DNA from: an uncultured Prevotellaceae bacterium
GTDB taxonomy: Bacteria > Bacteroidota > Bacteroidia > Bacteroidales > Bacteroidaceae
Direction: 5' to 3'
DNA: 33,031 bases
NCBI GenBank assembly: GCA_900318795.1
Contig: ONLU01000045.1
Location: forward strand, 1 to 33,031
This document shows, piece after piece, positions 23,872-32,808 of the stretch. The number at the start of each line of letters is the position of its first letter. Position 1 is the first letter of the stretch. Both the position numbers and the translations under genes were made by a program. The notes beneath the pieces were generated by a model. It did no database searches. It was given only the letters and a program-made list of their open reading frames with translations, and had not been told where the DNA came from.

Positions 23872-24474
23872 ATGATGAAGAAGATATTTGCAGCCATATT
23901 GTTAGCAGGCTTATTTGCGATGCCGCTGCACGCCCAGGTGTCATTTGGTCTGAAAGGCGGTCTCAATGAGACAAAATTGTCACTGAACCAAAGTGACTTG
24001 GAGGAATCTATCTCCAACAAGTCTGGTTTCTTTATCGGTCCTACTGTAAGATTTACCCTGCCTATAGTGTCCTTAGGTATGGATGCAGCAGTGCTGTACG
24101 ATCAACGCGAAGGTGAAGCCAAGGATACCGGCGAGAAGTTACAGCAGAAAAGTATCCAAATCCCCATTCATGCCCGTTACGGCATTGGCTTGGGTACGCT
24201 CGCAAGTTTGTATCTCTTTGTCGGTCCGCAGTTTGGTTTTAATGTAGGTGGTGATACTGAAAAGCAGAAGGTAAGTGACTGGTCATTGAAGACGGCTAAT
24301 ATCAGTGGTAATGCTGGTTTGGCTCTGATGTTCGCCAACCACTTGCAGGTAAGTGTCAACTACAACTTTGCGTTGAGCAAGAATGCGGAGTATAAAGTCA
24401 TCAAGAATGGCATCGAGAACCATGTCAAAGTCAAGAATAATGCCTGGCAGATAGCTTTGGCTTACTATTTTTAG
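23872..24474 (+). CDS. Small outer-membrane beta-barrel protein (OMP_b-brl type)
   Basis: This 200-residue exported protein has a signal peptide (MMKKIFAAILLAGLFAMPLHAQ) and an eight-strand-like outer-membrane barrel. It starts with VSFGLKGGLNETKLSL, contains GFFIGPTVRFTLPIVSLGMDAAVLYDQR and LYLFVGPQFGFNVGG, and ends in the C-terminal Phe of AWQIALAYYF. It belongs to the broad PF13568-like family that also contains PorT, but it lacks motifs I associate with PorT, so no symbol is given. The six-base gap to porN and the shared terminator show that it is probably transcribed with the T9SS genes. Its role there is unknown. Confidence 0.75.
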   Translation: MMKKIFAAILLAGLFAMPLHAQVSFGLKGGLNETKLSLNQSDLEESISNKSGFFIGPTVRFTLPIVSLGMDAAVLYDQREGEAKDTGEKLQQKSIQIPIHARYGIGLGTLASLYLFVGPQFGFNVGGDTEKQKVSDWSLKTANISGNAGLALMFANHLQVSVNYNFALSKNAEYKVIKNGIENHVKVKNNAWQIALAYYF

Positions 24475-24500
24475 GAAATAATACAGAAAATGGTTTCTGT

Positions 24501-24537
24501 AAGGCTAATCTTTCTGAGGTTAGCCTTATATTTTTTT
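24501..24537 (+). terminator. Rho-independent terminator of the por operon
   Basis: AAGGCTAA (24501-24508) pairs with TTAGCCTT (24520-24527) around an 11-base loop, followed by ATA and seven T. A second hairpin, ACAGAAA-ATGG-TTTCTGT (24483-24500), abuts it upstream. No promoter consensus was found in the 75 bases that follow. Confidence 0.85.
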
Positions 24538-24612
24538 AATATAATGATGACAACAGTAATGCTAAAACGTCTTAAAGAAAGTAAAACTATATAGTCTACA
24601 AACTACTTAATA

Positions 24613-25500
24613 ATGAACGTATCGAATCTGAAAAGGTGCCTGTTTATTGGTGTTTACACAGTATTGACCGCACTGCCGCTTGATGTATGTGCCCAGAAGC
24701 AATACCATGTAGCCGCCTGTGACTGGATGATGCTGAAACGCCAGAAGTTGGGAGAGTTTCAGCTTGCCAAGGACATTCAGGCCGATGGCGTTGAGATGGA
24801 CATGGGACCGCTGGGAAAGCGCGAGATGTTCGACAACAAGTTACGTGACCCCCATTTTCAAGAGTTATTCCGTCGCACGGCAGACTCGTTAGGCATAGAG
24901 GTGCCTTCGATGGCTATGTCGGGCTTCTTTGCTCAGAGTTTCCTCAAGCGTGAGAACTACAAAGAGTTGGTGCAGGATTGTCTGAACTCTATGGAAGTCA
25001 TGGGTGCTCATGTGGCCTTTCTGCCGCTGGGAGGCAGCGGACAGGAATGGCAACAGTCTGGTCCGGTGCACGACGAAATGGTGCGTCGCCTGCATGAGGT
25101 AGGCGAGATGGCTCTTGCAGCAGGCAAGGTCATTGGCATTAGAGCCCAGATGAATGCGTGTGCCAATCTTCAGTTATTAAAAGAGGTAAACAGCGAAGGC
25201 ATTAAGATTTACTACAACCTCCAGGATGCTGTTGACCAAGGGCGTAATCCTTACAAGGAACTGAAGCAGCTGGGGGCGGAGAATATCGCCCAGATTCATG
25301 CCTCGCTGACCGACAGTGTGACGCTGGACAAAGACCCTCGCATCGACCTGCGCAAGGTGAAGAAGGTGCTGGACAAGATGAAGTGGCGAGGGTGGCTGGT
25401 CGTAGAGCGGAGCCGTAATGCCCAGGACGTCCGAAACGTCCGTGGAAACTTCGGCACCAATGTCGCCTACCTGAAAGAGATATTTCAAAAAGAGAGATAA
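24613..25500 (+). CDS. Exported sugar phosphate isomerase/epimerase-like TIM-barrel protein
   Basis: This 295-residue protein has a signal peptide (about 1-28, ending DVCAQ) and a xylose-isomerase-like / AP-endonuclease-2 type TIM barrel. Visible barrel strands with acidic metal-ligand candidates include DIQADGVEMDMGPLG, IEVPSMAMSGFFAQSF, VAFLPLGGSG, GIKIYYNLQDAVDQG, IAQIHASLTDSVTLD and WRGWLVVERSR. Exported members are often found in Bacteroidetes polysaccharide utilisation loci; their substrates are mostly unknown. It heads a four-gene plus-strand run (25-bp gap to the next gene) and is separated from the por operon by a terminator. Confidence 0.8.
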   Translation: MNVSNLKRCLFIGVYTVLTALPLDVCAQKQYHVAACDWMMLKRQKLGEFQLAKDIQADGVEMDMGPLGKREMFDNKLRDPHFQELFRRTADSLGIEVPSMAMSGFFAQSFLKRENYKELVQDCLNSMEVMGAHVAFLPLGGSGQEWQQSGPVHDEMVRRLHEVGEMALAAGKVIGIRAQMNACANLQLLKEVNSEGIKIYYNLQDAVDQGRNPYKELKQLGAENIAQIHASLTDSVTLDKDPRIDLRKVKKVLDKMKWRGWLVVERSRNAQDVRNVRGNFGTNVAYLKEIFQKER

Positions 25501-25525
25501 ATCAATTAATAATAAGTTAAACTAA

Positions 25526-27025
25526 ATGAAGGATTTTATGAAGAAGAATCATTTCTTTACGTACAGTAAGATGTGCGTCCTTGCCCTTACAGGAGCAAGT
25601 GCCCTCTTCCTTGCATCGTGCGCCAAGGATGGTTACGACGACGAATCGTTCGACAGCGGCGTAAATAATACGCAGGTATCGTCTATTGCTGTGGATGATA
25701 TCACGATTACGCCCAGTGCCGACGGTAAGACGCAGACCATCTCATGGCCAGTGGTCATGGGAGCAGGTGGCTATCGTGTCAGCCTGATTGATGTCAGCAA
25801 TCCCGAAGAGCCGATTATCGGCGACTCGCTGGTGGACGGATGTTCAGTGACAGCCAAGCGCGAGGAAGATGTCAATTATAAGTTGACAATTTTGACTCTG
25901 GGCAACAAGAGCAAGAACAATACAGACTCTTCCGAGCCTGTGCTGAAAGACTTCTCGACGTTTACCCCGACCTACAAGACGATTCCTGCGGGAAGCAACC
26001 TGAACGAGTGGTTTGCTGCCAATCCGCTGCCTGCTGACAAGGTGGGTGAGAACTTGAACTTTGACTTGGTGGGTGGTGCTGAGTACACCGTTTCTGGACT
26101 GCTGGATTTCGGAGCCAATTCGGTTACGCTGCGTTCAAACAGCAAGTCTGACTGGGCGTCGATTACGTTTACCGATGTAGCATCAGAGTTCAGTACCTCG
26201 GCTGGCTTTGTGCTGAAGTACCTGGACATAGACTGCAGTGCTTCTAAGGCAGCATTCCTGTCGCTGAGCCGTACGCCGGCCATTACTCCGGTGGTGGTGA
26301 ATGCATGGGGCGCAGACTACAACTTCTATCGTGTGAAGGACAATATCAGTATCTTGAACTGTGACATTACAGGTGTCAACTCTTATTTCCTCTGGGACAA
26401 TCAGGTATCTGTATGGTATGCTGACAATGTACTGGTTGACAACTGTCTGGTACACCTGACCACTCCGAAGGATTCTAAGGCTATCAGCGGCGGCTACTTC
26501 TGGACCAACAAGGGCGCAGGCTTCTTCCGCAACCTGACTGTCAACAACTCAACGTTCTATAACACTGGTGAGGGCGATGTGAAATACTTTGTGCAGTATG
26601 GCGGCTTTGGCAATGACCAGGTGAAAGACCCCGATACTCAGTTTGGCTGGACAGACAACACCATCACTTATACCAATTGTACGTTCTATAACGTTTGCTC
26701 AAGTGGGCAGTGGGGTAACTACAATGGTACTGCTGGTAAGAAGACTTCTTACTGGAATATGAAGAATTGTATCTTCTACAACTGCTCTACTTCTGGTGTT
26801 GCCCGACGCTTCCTGGCAGGTAAGCAGAATCAGGCTACTGCAGTGTTTGAGAACAACACCTATATGAAGGCGGATGGTACGTTTGACAATCCCTCTAACT
26901 ATGATAACAGCGGTACAGACATCAAGGAAGACCCGCAGTTTGCTGATCCTGCCAATGGCGACTTCACCATCAGTGGTGCTACGCAGGTGGCTCGCGGCAC
27001 TGGTGACCCCCGCTGGCTTCCTTAA
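25526..27025 (+). CDS. DUF5123/DUF4957-type beta-helix lipoprotein of a PUL
   Basis: This 499-residue surface-type lipoprotein has its lipobox LFLASC at Cys32. A fibronectin-III-like region (about 50-150: ITPSADGKTQTISWPVVMGAGGYRVSLID) is followed by a right-handed parallel beta-helix (about 165-480) rich in Asn and Tyr. Its turns repeat patterns such as ISILNCDITG, VLVDNCLVHL, LTVNNSTFYN, ITYTNCTFYN and WNMKNCIFYN. The C-terminal signature DPQFADPANGDFTISG then GTGDPRWLP is typical of this group. Such proteins are often seen in pectin-related loci, where they may bind glycan or act as lyase-like proteins; no catalytic residues were identified. It precedes SusC by 41 bp. Confidence 0.78.
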   Translation: MKDFMKKNHFFTYSKMCVLALTGASALFLASCAKDGYDDESFDSGVNNTQVSSIAVDDITITPSADGKTQTISWPVVMGAGGYRVSLIDVSNPEEPIIGDSLVDGCSVTAKREEDVNYKLTILTLGNKSKNNTDSSEPVLKDFSTFTPTYKTIPAGSNLNEWFAANPLPADKVGENLNFDLVGGAEYTVSGLLDFGANSVTLRSNSKSDWASITFTDVASEFSTSAGFVLKYLDIDCSASKAAFLSLSRTPAITPVVVNAWGADYNFYRVKDNISILNCDITGVNSYFLWDNQVSVWYADNVLVDNCLVHLTTPKDSKAISGGYFWTNKGAGFFRNLTVNNSTFYNTGEGDVKYFVQYGGFGNDQVKDPDTQFGWTDNTITYTNCTFYNVCSSGQWGNYNGTAGKKTSYWNMKNCIFYNCSTSGVARRFLAGKQNQATAVFENNTYMKADGTFDNPSNYDNSGTDIKEDPQFADPANGDFTISGATQVARGTGDPRWLP

Positions 27026-27027
27026 AA

Positions 27028-27055
27028 GTTAAGAATTAAGAGTTAAGAATTAAGA
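27028..27055 (+). repeat. Heptamer repeat in the leader of susC
   Basis: Four 7-bp units, GTTAAGA, ATTAAGA, GTTAAGA and ATTAAGA, fill most of the 41-bp spacer between the lipoprotein stop and the SusC start. It is similar in base pattern to the porL-porM spacer. Confidence 0.8.
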
Positions 27056-27066
27056 AATACAATTCT

Positions 27067-30000
27067 ATGAAAAAATATATGAAAACCTTATGCCTCGGAA
27101 TGATGCTGATGTTCTCGGCATCTGCCTTGGCCCAGAACCAGACAGTGACAGGTACTGTGCTCGATGAGTTGGGCGAACCCGTCATTGGTGCTACGGTGAC
27201 TGTAGACGGAACAAAAACGGCTACCGTTACTGACTTGGATGGTAACTATAAGATTGCAGTTCCGAAAGGAGCAAAGGTAACTATTTCATACATTGGCTAT
27301 ATGCCAATGACAGTGGTTCCCGGTGGTACGGTGAAGCTGATGGAAGACAAGCAGACGCTGGAAGAAGTGGTGGTCGTAGGTTACGGCACACAGAAGAAGG
27401 CTCACTTGACCGGTTCGGTGGCTACTGTTGATGTAGATGAGATTCAGGACCTGGCTAACGGTGGTCTGGCAAGTTCACTGTCCGGTCTGGTCAACGGTAT
27501 GTCTGTCAGCGGTGGTGATGGCCGTCCTGGTGAGAACGCACGAATTTCGATTCGTGACGTCAATGCCTTAGGTGAGATTGGTTCAACCGCCCAGCAGCCT
27601 CTGTTCGTCATTGACGGATACATCTATCCAAACGATGTGAAGGTAGGTAATATTACCCAGAACTTAGGTGCTGAGGCTTTCAACAACCTTGACCCCTCTG
27701 AGGTAGAGAGCATCTCGGTGCTGAAGGATGCTTCGGCTGCCGTATATGGTGCCCGTGCTGCTAACGGTGTAATCTTGGTTACTACTAAGAAAGGTAAGAT
27801 GGGTGCACCCAGCATCAGTTATAGCGGTACGTTCGGTTTCACTGACGAGGTGGCACGTCCCAAGATGCTTGACTCCTATCAGTTTGGAAGACTCTACAAT
27901 GCTATTGCTGCTGCAGACCCGACCAATACCAGTTTGAATAAGACCACAGCGCTCTATCAGGCCGATGAACTGGAGGCCATGAAGGGTTTGAACTATGACC
28001 TGTTAGAAAAGTACTGGGAAACTGGTTTCACCATGCGTCATGCCGTGAATGTCAGCGGTGCTACTGAGAAGGTCAACTACTTTGCCGGTGTCAGCTATTT
28101 CAAGCAGGACGGTAACCTGGGTAAACTGGACTATGACCGCTGGAACTATCGTGCCGGTGTGGATGTGAAGATCAATGACTATTTGAAAGCAAACCTGACT
28201 GTCAGTGGTGACTATGGCAAGAAGAACAAGCCCTTGCTGAAGGTGGGTGGAACCAATGCAGAAAAGGACTATAACCTGATGCTGACTCGTCCCCGCTATA
28301 TACCTGAGACTGTAGACGGACGCCATATCCTCTCTTATGGTATTACCAACGGTGAGAAAGTACAGAACCAGCGTTACTCTTTCGATCTGTTGCAGAACAA
28401 TGGTGACTTCTCGAAGAACATGACTTCGAACACCAGCATCAATGCCAGCCTGGACTTAGACTTCGGTTTTGTCAAGCCCTTGAAAGGCTTGAAGGCGAAG
28501 TTCTCTTATTCGAAGAGTATCAATTCGGACAAGACCAATGAATATGGTTCGGCATTTACCATCTACCAGATGACACGCCGCTATGGTAGCGGTATGCACA
28601 TGTACACACCTACCAGTGGTGACGATCCTGACTATAACTACCTGTCAGAAACCAACTTCAATGGCCTGTCTTATGCTAACGGCGACTATCTGAGCCGTAA
28701 TATCATCCGTACGGACAACTACCAGATCAACTTCACACTCAACTATGCCCGTGACTTCGGTCATCACCATGTAGGTGCCCTCTTCTCTATTGAGAAGTCT
28801 GAGGCCGAGAGTGAGTTTGTTACTGGTCAGGTGAACAATCCGCTGCCCTATACGAACCATCAGTCGAATTCGGGTCAGGGAGACAAGACCACCGAGTTCA
28901 ATCGTGCAGAAAGTGGTACATTGTCATATATCGGACGTGTCAACTACGCCTATATGGACCGTTATCTCTTTGAGTTCCTGCTTCGTTCAGATGCTTCTAC
29001 CAAGTTTGCACCAGAGAACTACTGGGGAACATTCCCCGCTATCTCTGCTGGTTGGGTAATCAGCGAGGAGCCTTGGTTCCAGAACACGAAGTGGCTGAAA
29101 TTTGTGGACTTCCTGAAGATTCGTGCCAGCTGGGGTCTCACTGGTCGTGACAACCTGGCTGCATGGCAGTGGCTGCAGGTCTACACCCTTGATGCAAAGG
29201 GCAATCCTATCTTCGGCGAGGGCACTAACATCGACCCATCGAAGAGCAAGCTGAACGGTATCAACAAGAATACCTCAGCTATTAACCGTGATGCACACTG
29301 GGACAAGTCCTACAAAACCAATATCGGTCTTGACTTCCAATTCCTGAATAAGCGTCTGGCAGTCAACTTCGACTGGTACTATGAGAAGAACCGTGAGATG
29401 CTGATGAACATTGCACAGGATGTTCCGTCTACCGTGGGTACACAGTCTGCTTCAGTAAACCTTGGTGAGATGAACAACTGGGGTTGGGAACTTGGCATTA
29501 CCTGGCGCGACAAGATTGGCAAGGACTTCAAGTATCGCGTAGGTATCAATACGGGCTATTCTGACAACGAGGTGCTGAACATGGACTTTGCTACCGACTA
29601 TATCTATCGTCAGATTCAGCGTGGCGGACGTACAGACATTGGTACCTGGGGTATGCAGTGCATCGGTATGTTCCGTTCGTTCCAGGATATTGAGGAGTAC
29701 TTCCAGAAGTACAACATCACTTCCTATATGGGTATGACGAAGGATAAGGTTCGTCCGGGTATGTTGATTTACAAGGATGTTCGTGGTGCTTACAACTCAG
29801 AGACAGGTCAGTATGATGGTCCTGACGGCATCGTCGACCAGAATAACGACCAGGTTCAGTTAGGTACACGTGGCAATATCTATGGCTTTACGACCAATCT
29901 TAATGCCGAGTGGAAGGGCATTTCCCTGACTGCTCAGTTCAATGCTAACTGGGGTGGCTATACCACCGTTCCTGCACAGGCTATCGGTGTGGCTTCTGGC

Positions 30001-30399
30001 TCAAATATCGAGTTCTACAACCTGCCTTCGTTCTGGAATCCTGACAACATGTATGCATATCAGGACGTTTACGACGGCAGTGGCAAACTCGTTGTGAAGC
30101 AGAATCGCGATGCCCAGTATCCTAACTTGGCTTACCAAAGTGTTAATAGCGTGGCATCAAGCTTCTGGCGTGTCAGTGCTGCCCGTGTAACGCTCAATCG
30201 TCTGACGTTGGCTTACGCACTGCCCAAGGAGTGGTTCAAGAGCGTAGGTATCAAGAACGCCCGTATTAATATTACCGGTCAGAATCTGATTAGTTTCTAC
30301 AATCCCTATCCCGAAGGTCTGCCTTCAGCAATGGCTGGCTCATATGGAGCTTATCCAAACCTGCGTAAGTGGACGGTGGGTGTCAACTTGAGCTTCTAA
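27067..30399 (+). CDS. SusC-like TonB-linked outer-membrane glycan transporter
   Basis: This 1110-residue outer-membrane barrel imports oligosaccharides together with its SusD lid, powered by TonB-ExbBD. A signal peptide (about 1-22, FSASALAQ) is followed by a CarboxypepD_reg-like domain (about 25-95: VTGTVLDELGEPVIGATVTV, then VTISYIGYMPM) and the SusC signature EEVVVVGYGTQKKAHLTGSV. The plug domain includes GRPGENARISIRDVNALG, PLFVIDGYI, ESISVLKDASAAVYGARAAN and GVILVTTKKG, then the 22-strand barrel ends in WTVGVNLSF. The ATG at 27067 is preferred; M5 is an alternative. The paired SusD gene follows after 43 bp. The substrate cannot be read from sequence; the neighbouring DUF5123-type protein hints at pectin. 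Confidence 0.95.
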   Translation: MKKYMKTLCLGMMLMFSASALAQNQTVTGTVLDELGEPVIGATVTVDGTKTATVTDLDGNYKIAVPKGAKVTISYIGYMPMTVVPGGTVKLMEDKQTLEEVVVVGYGTQKKAHLTGSVATVDVDEIQDLANGGLASSLSGLVNGMSVSGGDGRPGENARISIRDVNALGEIGSTAQQPLFVIDGYIYPNDVKVGNITQNLGAEAFNNLDPSEVESISVLKDASAAVYGARAANGVILVTTKKGKMGAPSISYSGTFGFTDEVARPKMLDSYQFGRLYNAIAAADPTNTSLNKTTALYQADELEAMKGLNYDLLEKYWETGFTMRHAVNVSGATEKVNYFAGVSYFKQDGNLGKLDYDRWNYRAGVDVKINDYLKANLTVSGDYGKKNKPLLKVGGTNAEKDYNLMLTRPRYIPETVDGRHILSYGITNGEKVQNQRYSFDLLQNNGDFSKNMTSNTSINASLDLDFGFVKPLKGLKAKFSYSKSINSDKTNEYGSAFTIYQMTRRYGSGMHMYTPTSGDDPDYNYLSETNFNGLSYANGDYLSRNIIRTDNYQINFTLNYARDFGHHHVGALFSIEKSEAESEFVTGQVNNPLPYTNHQSNSGQGDKTTEFNRAESGTLSYIGRVNYAYMDRYLFEFLLRSDASTKFAPENYWGTFPAISAGWVISEEPWFQNTKWLKFVDFLKIRASWGLTGRDNLAAWQWLQVYTLDAKGNPIFGEGTNIDPSKSKLNGINKNTSAINRDAHWDKSYKTNIGLDFQFLNKRLAVNFDWYYEKNREMLMNIAQDVPSTVGTQSASVNLGEMNNWGWELGITWRDKIGKDFKYRVGINTGYSDNEVLNMDFATDYIYRQIQRGGRTDIGTWGMQCIGMFRSFQDIEEYFQKYNITSYMGMTKDKVRPGMLIYKDVRGAYNSETGQYDGPDGIVDQNNDQVQLGTRGNIYGFTTNLNAEWKGISLTAQFNANWGGYTTVPAQAIGVASGSNIEFYNLPSFWNPDNMYAYQDVYDGSGKLVVKQNRDAQYPNLAYQSVNSVASSFWRVSAARVTLNRLTLAYALPKEWFKSVGIKNARINITGQNLISFYNPYPEGLPSAMAGSYGAYPNLRKWTVGVNLSF

Positions 30400-30410
30400 A
30401 GGGTGAAAAG

Positions 30411-30434
30411 GTAAAAAAGTAAAAAAGTAAAAAA
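30411..30434 (+). repeat. 8-bp tandem repeat in the leader of susD
   Basis: Three perfect GTAAAAAA units lie in the 43-bp SusC-SusD spacer, followed by AAGGAAAAT and the ATG at 30443. The A-rich run fits the favoured leader composition of Bacteroidetes genes. Confidence 0.75.
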
Positions 30435-30442
30435 AGGAAAAT

Positions 30443-32755
30443 ATGAAATCAATTAAATATTTCAGCTTTGGCCTTGCATCTGTATTGGCATTCTCTGCGT
30501 GCAGCGACCAGTTCCTGCAGGACAAGAAGAACTATGGCCAAGTAGGTGAAGAGATTCTCGACTACTATGAGGGTGCTCAGGGCCGTCTAAATGATATCTA
30601 CTCGCTGTGCTTACCCAATGTGTCGGGCATTTCTTGGCGCTATCCCTCTATGGGTACCAATGACGATGCCGCCAAGTCGACAGAGGAGTACATCGGATTC
30701 AGTGCCTTTGTCAATCCCGAGAATGAGTTGAGTTCCATGAGTGGTGGTGTTAGCGTTCCTGACCTGTTCCTGGGTACACAGAATAATATCCGTGAGAATA
30801 CTTGGGGACACATCCGCGATATTAACGACCTGATTCGTGGTATGGAAAAAAGTACGTTGCCTGAAGAACAAAAGAATGAGGTGCTGGGTCAGGCTTACTT
30901 CTTCCGTGCTTGGCGTTACTACAACATGTTCAAGTTCTATGGTGGCTTACCCATTGTCACGCAAGTGTTGAATCCTACAGCTGATGCCTTCACTCCACGT
31001 TCCACATCCAAGGAGACCTATGAGTTCATTCTCAACGATTTGGAGAAATCAGCAGAATTGCTGATGGAAAAGACAGCCAATGGTGGTTGGGGTACTGGTG
31101 ATTGGGGTCGCGTTACCTCTGGTACTGCTTTGGCACTGAAGGGCCGTCTGATGTTGCTTTGGGCCAGCCCGCTGTTCAATCGTAAGAACGACCAAAGCCG
31201 TTGGCAAGAGGCCTATGAGGAGATGAAAGAGGATCTGATTGTCATCAATGCTTGTGGTCATGGTCTCTACAAAACCAGCAACAACGTAAATGGTAGCGAC
31301 TTCGCCAACCAGTTCGTTCAGACTACAAGAAACCCAGAGGCTGTGTTTGTGGTTAATTACAACACCACAGCTATTCTGACTGGTATTGACGATGCTGCTA
31401 AGAACAATCAGTGGGAGCGCTTTATCCGTCCTGACAACCAAGGTGGTAACGGCTATGCAGCAGGTCTGATGCTCGTACAGGAGTTCCCCATGGCTGACGG
31501 TAAACTGCCTGCAGGCCTGAACACTTACACTAAGCTGGAGACTTCAAGCTATAGCTACGAGAGCAGCTATCCTTTCATGAACCGTGATCCGCGCTTCTAT
31601 CGTACTTTCGCCTTCCCCGGATTCCGTTGGGCTTACAGTGGCAAAGCTACTGACCACGATGCTCATAATCCTGGCGATGCAGCCAACTATACGCTGTGGA
31701 ACTATGTATGGTACACCGACTTGAACGATCAGGGTAACCCGGAAAGCGGCAACTCATATGCTCCTGACAACTTGTTAGGTTCGAAGCAGAGCATCTATGT
31801 CCGTAAGAGAAGTGATGACTTGGACTGCAACTCTGCAACGGCTTATGTCTACAATGCCAGCGGTTGGAAGAGTGGTGCAGGCCCCTTCTACTCAGCTGCT
31901 CAACTGATGGAAATCCGCTATGCTGAGGTGCTGCTGAACTTGGCTGAGGCTGCTTGTGGTGCAGGTCAGTTGCAAGAGGCTGTAGGCTATCTGCAGCAGA
32001 TTCGTGCCCGTGCAGGATATACCGCTGCCAACAATTATGGTTTGCAGGCTAACCTGTCTGGTGATCAGGCTACTTGTATGAGTGCTATCCTTTATGAGCG
32101 TCAGATTGAGTTGGCTTACGAAGGCAAGCGTTTCGATGACATGCGTCGCTGGATGCTTTATGACGGAGGTACCCAGTTGCCCGAAGGCGCTCCTTCATCT
32201 TGGCAGCTGACTGGCTGGGGTGGCAACACCTGCACTTGGCTAGGCTTCAAGGCCTTCAACGGACAGCGCCGTGAGGCTATTGAGTTCCGTTTGGCTGACA
32301 AGTATGGTGTGGGTACTACATTATGGAATGGCGACCCCCTCATCAATACGAAGTTAGCAGGACATGCCGATTCTCCACTTGACAGTGTGGCTAAGGAGTA
32401 TATTGCTGCTCATACTGATGTGAAGCTGGCTGATGCCAAGAATCTCCCCGAGGTAGTATATGCTGCTGAGAAGGCTATGCGTCCAGCTGGTGTCAACTTC
32501 AGTAAAGGTGACATGAACCAGCAGTTGGAGAACCTGAAGCAGTGGTACAAGGACAATCTGGTTATTAAGGAGCGTAAAGGTGACGGTCGTGACTCACAGC
32601 ACAATGACCTTTATATGAACTTCCGTCCGAAGTACTACTTCCTGGGTCTGAGCAGTGGTGCTCAGAATGCCAACAAGGGTCTTCCCCAGACCATTGGCTG
32701 GCAGGATTACAACAACGGCGGTGCTAACGGTACCTTCGACCCCTTGGCTGAGTAA
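30443..32755 (+). CDS. SusD/RagB-like glycan-binding outer-membrane lipoprotein
   Basis: This 770-residue surface lipoprotein forms the lid over the SusC barrel. The lipobox is LAFSAC with Cys20. The RagB/SusD fold shows DINDLIRGMEKSTLPEEQKN, QAYFFRAWRYYNMFKFYGGLPIV, YEFILNDLEKSAELL and TSGTALALKGRLMLLWASPLFN. The C-terminal domain has MEIRYAEVLLNLAEAACGAG, LQQIRARAGYT and ILYERQIELAYEGKRFDDMRRW. At 770 residues it is longer than most SusD proteins (about 500-650). The extra length lies in the middle (about 290-450) and after the conserved RRW (about 580-760). It is the last gene of this locus in the window, followed by a strong terminator. Confidence 0.95.
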   Translation: MKSIKYFSFGLASVLAFSACSDQFLQDKKNYGQVGEEILDYYEGAQGRLNDIYSLCLPNVSGISWRYPSMGTNDDAAKSTEEYIGFSAFVNPENELSSMSGGVSVPDLFLGTQNNIRENTWGHIRDINDLIRGMEKSTLPEEQKNEVLGQAYFFRAWRYYNMFKFYGGLPIVTQVLNPTADAFTPRSTSKETYEFILNDLEKSAELLMEKTANGGWGTGDWGRVTSGTALALKGRLMLLWASPLFNRKNDQSRWQEAYEEMKEDLIVINACGHGLYKTSNNVNGSDFANQFVQTTRNPEAVFVVNYNTTAILTGIDDAAKNNQWERFIRPDNQGGNGYAAGLMLVQEFPMADGKLPAGLNTYTKLETSSYSYESSYPFMNRDPRFYRTFAFPGFRWAYSGKATDHDAHNPGDAANYTLWNYVWYTDLNDQGNPESGNSYAPDNLLGSKQSIYVRKRSDDLDCNSATAYVYNASGWKSGAGPFYSAAQLMEIRYAEVLLNLAEAACGAGQLQEAVGYLQQIRARAGYTAANNYGLQANLSGDQATCMSAILYERQIELAYEGKRFDDMRRWMLYDGGTQLPEGAPSSWQLTGWGGNTCTWLGFKAFNGQRREAIEFRLADKYGVGTTLWNGDPLINTKLAGHADSPLDSVAKEYIAAHTDVKLADAKNLPEVVYAAEKAMRPAGVNFSKGDMNQQLENLKQWYKDNLVIKERKGDGRDSQHNDLYMNFRPKYYFLGLSSGAQNANKGLPQTIGWQDYNNGGANGTFDPLAE

Positions 32756-32777
32756 TCATCATCTAAGATATTTCTTC

Positions 32778-32808
32778 AAAAAGTCCAGCACGCGTTGCTG
32801 GACTTTTT
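32778..32808 (+). terminator. Rho-independent terminator after susD
   Basis: A perfect 13-bp inverted repeat, AAAAAGTCCAGCA (32778-32790) and TGCTGGACTTTTT (32796-32808), surrounds the loop CGCGT. The right arm ends in five T, and A and T tracts on either side make it potentially bidirectional. It lies 23 bp after the SusD stop. Confidence 0.9.
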
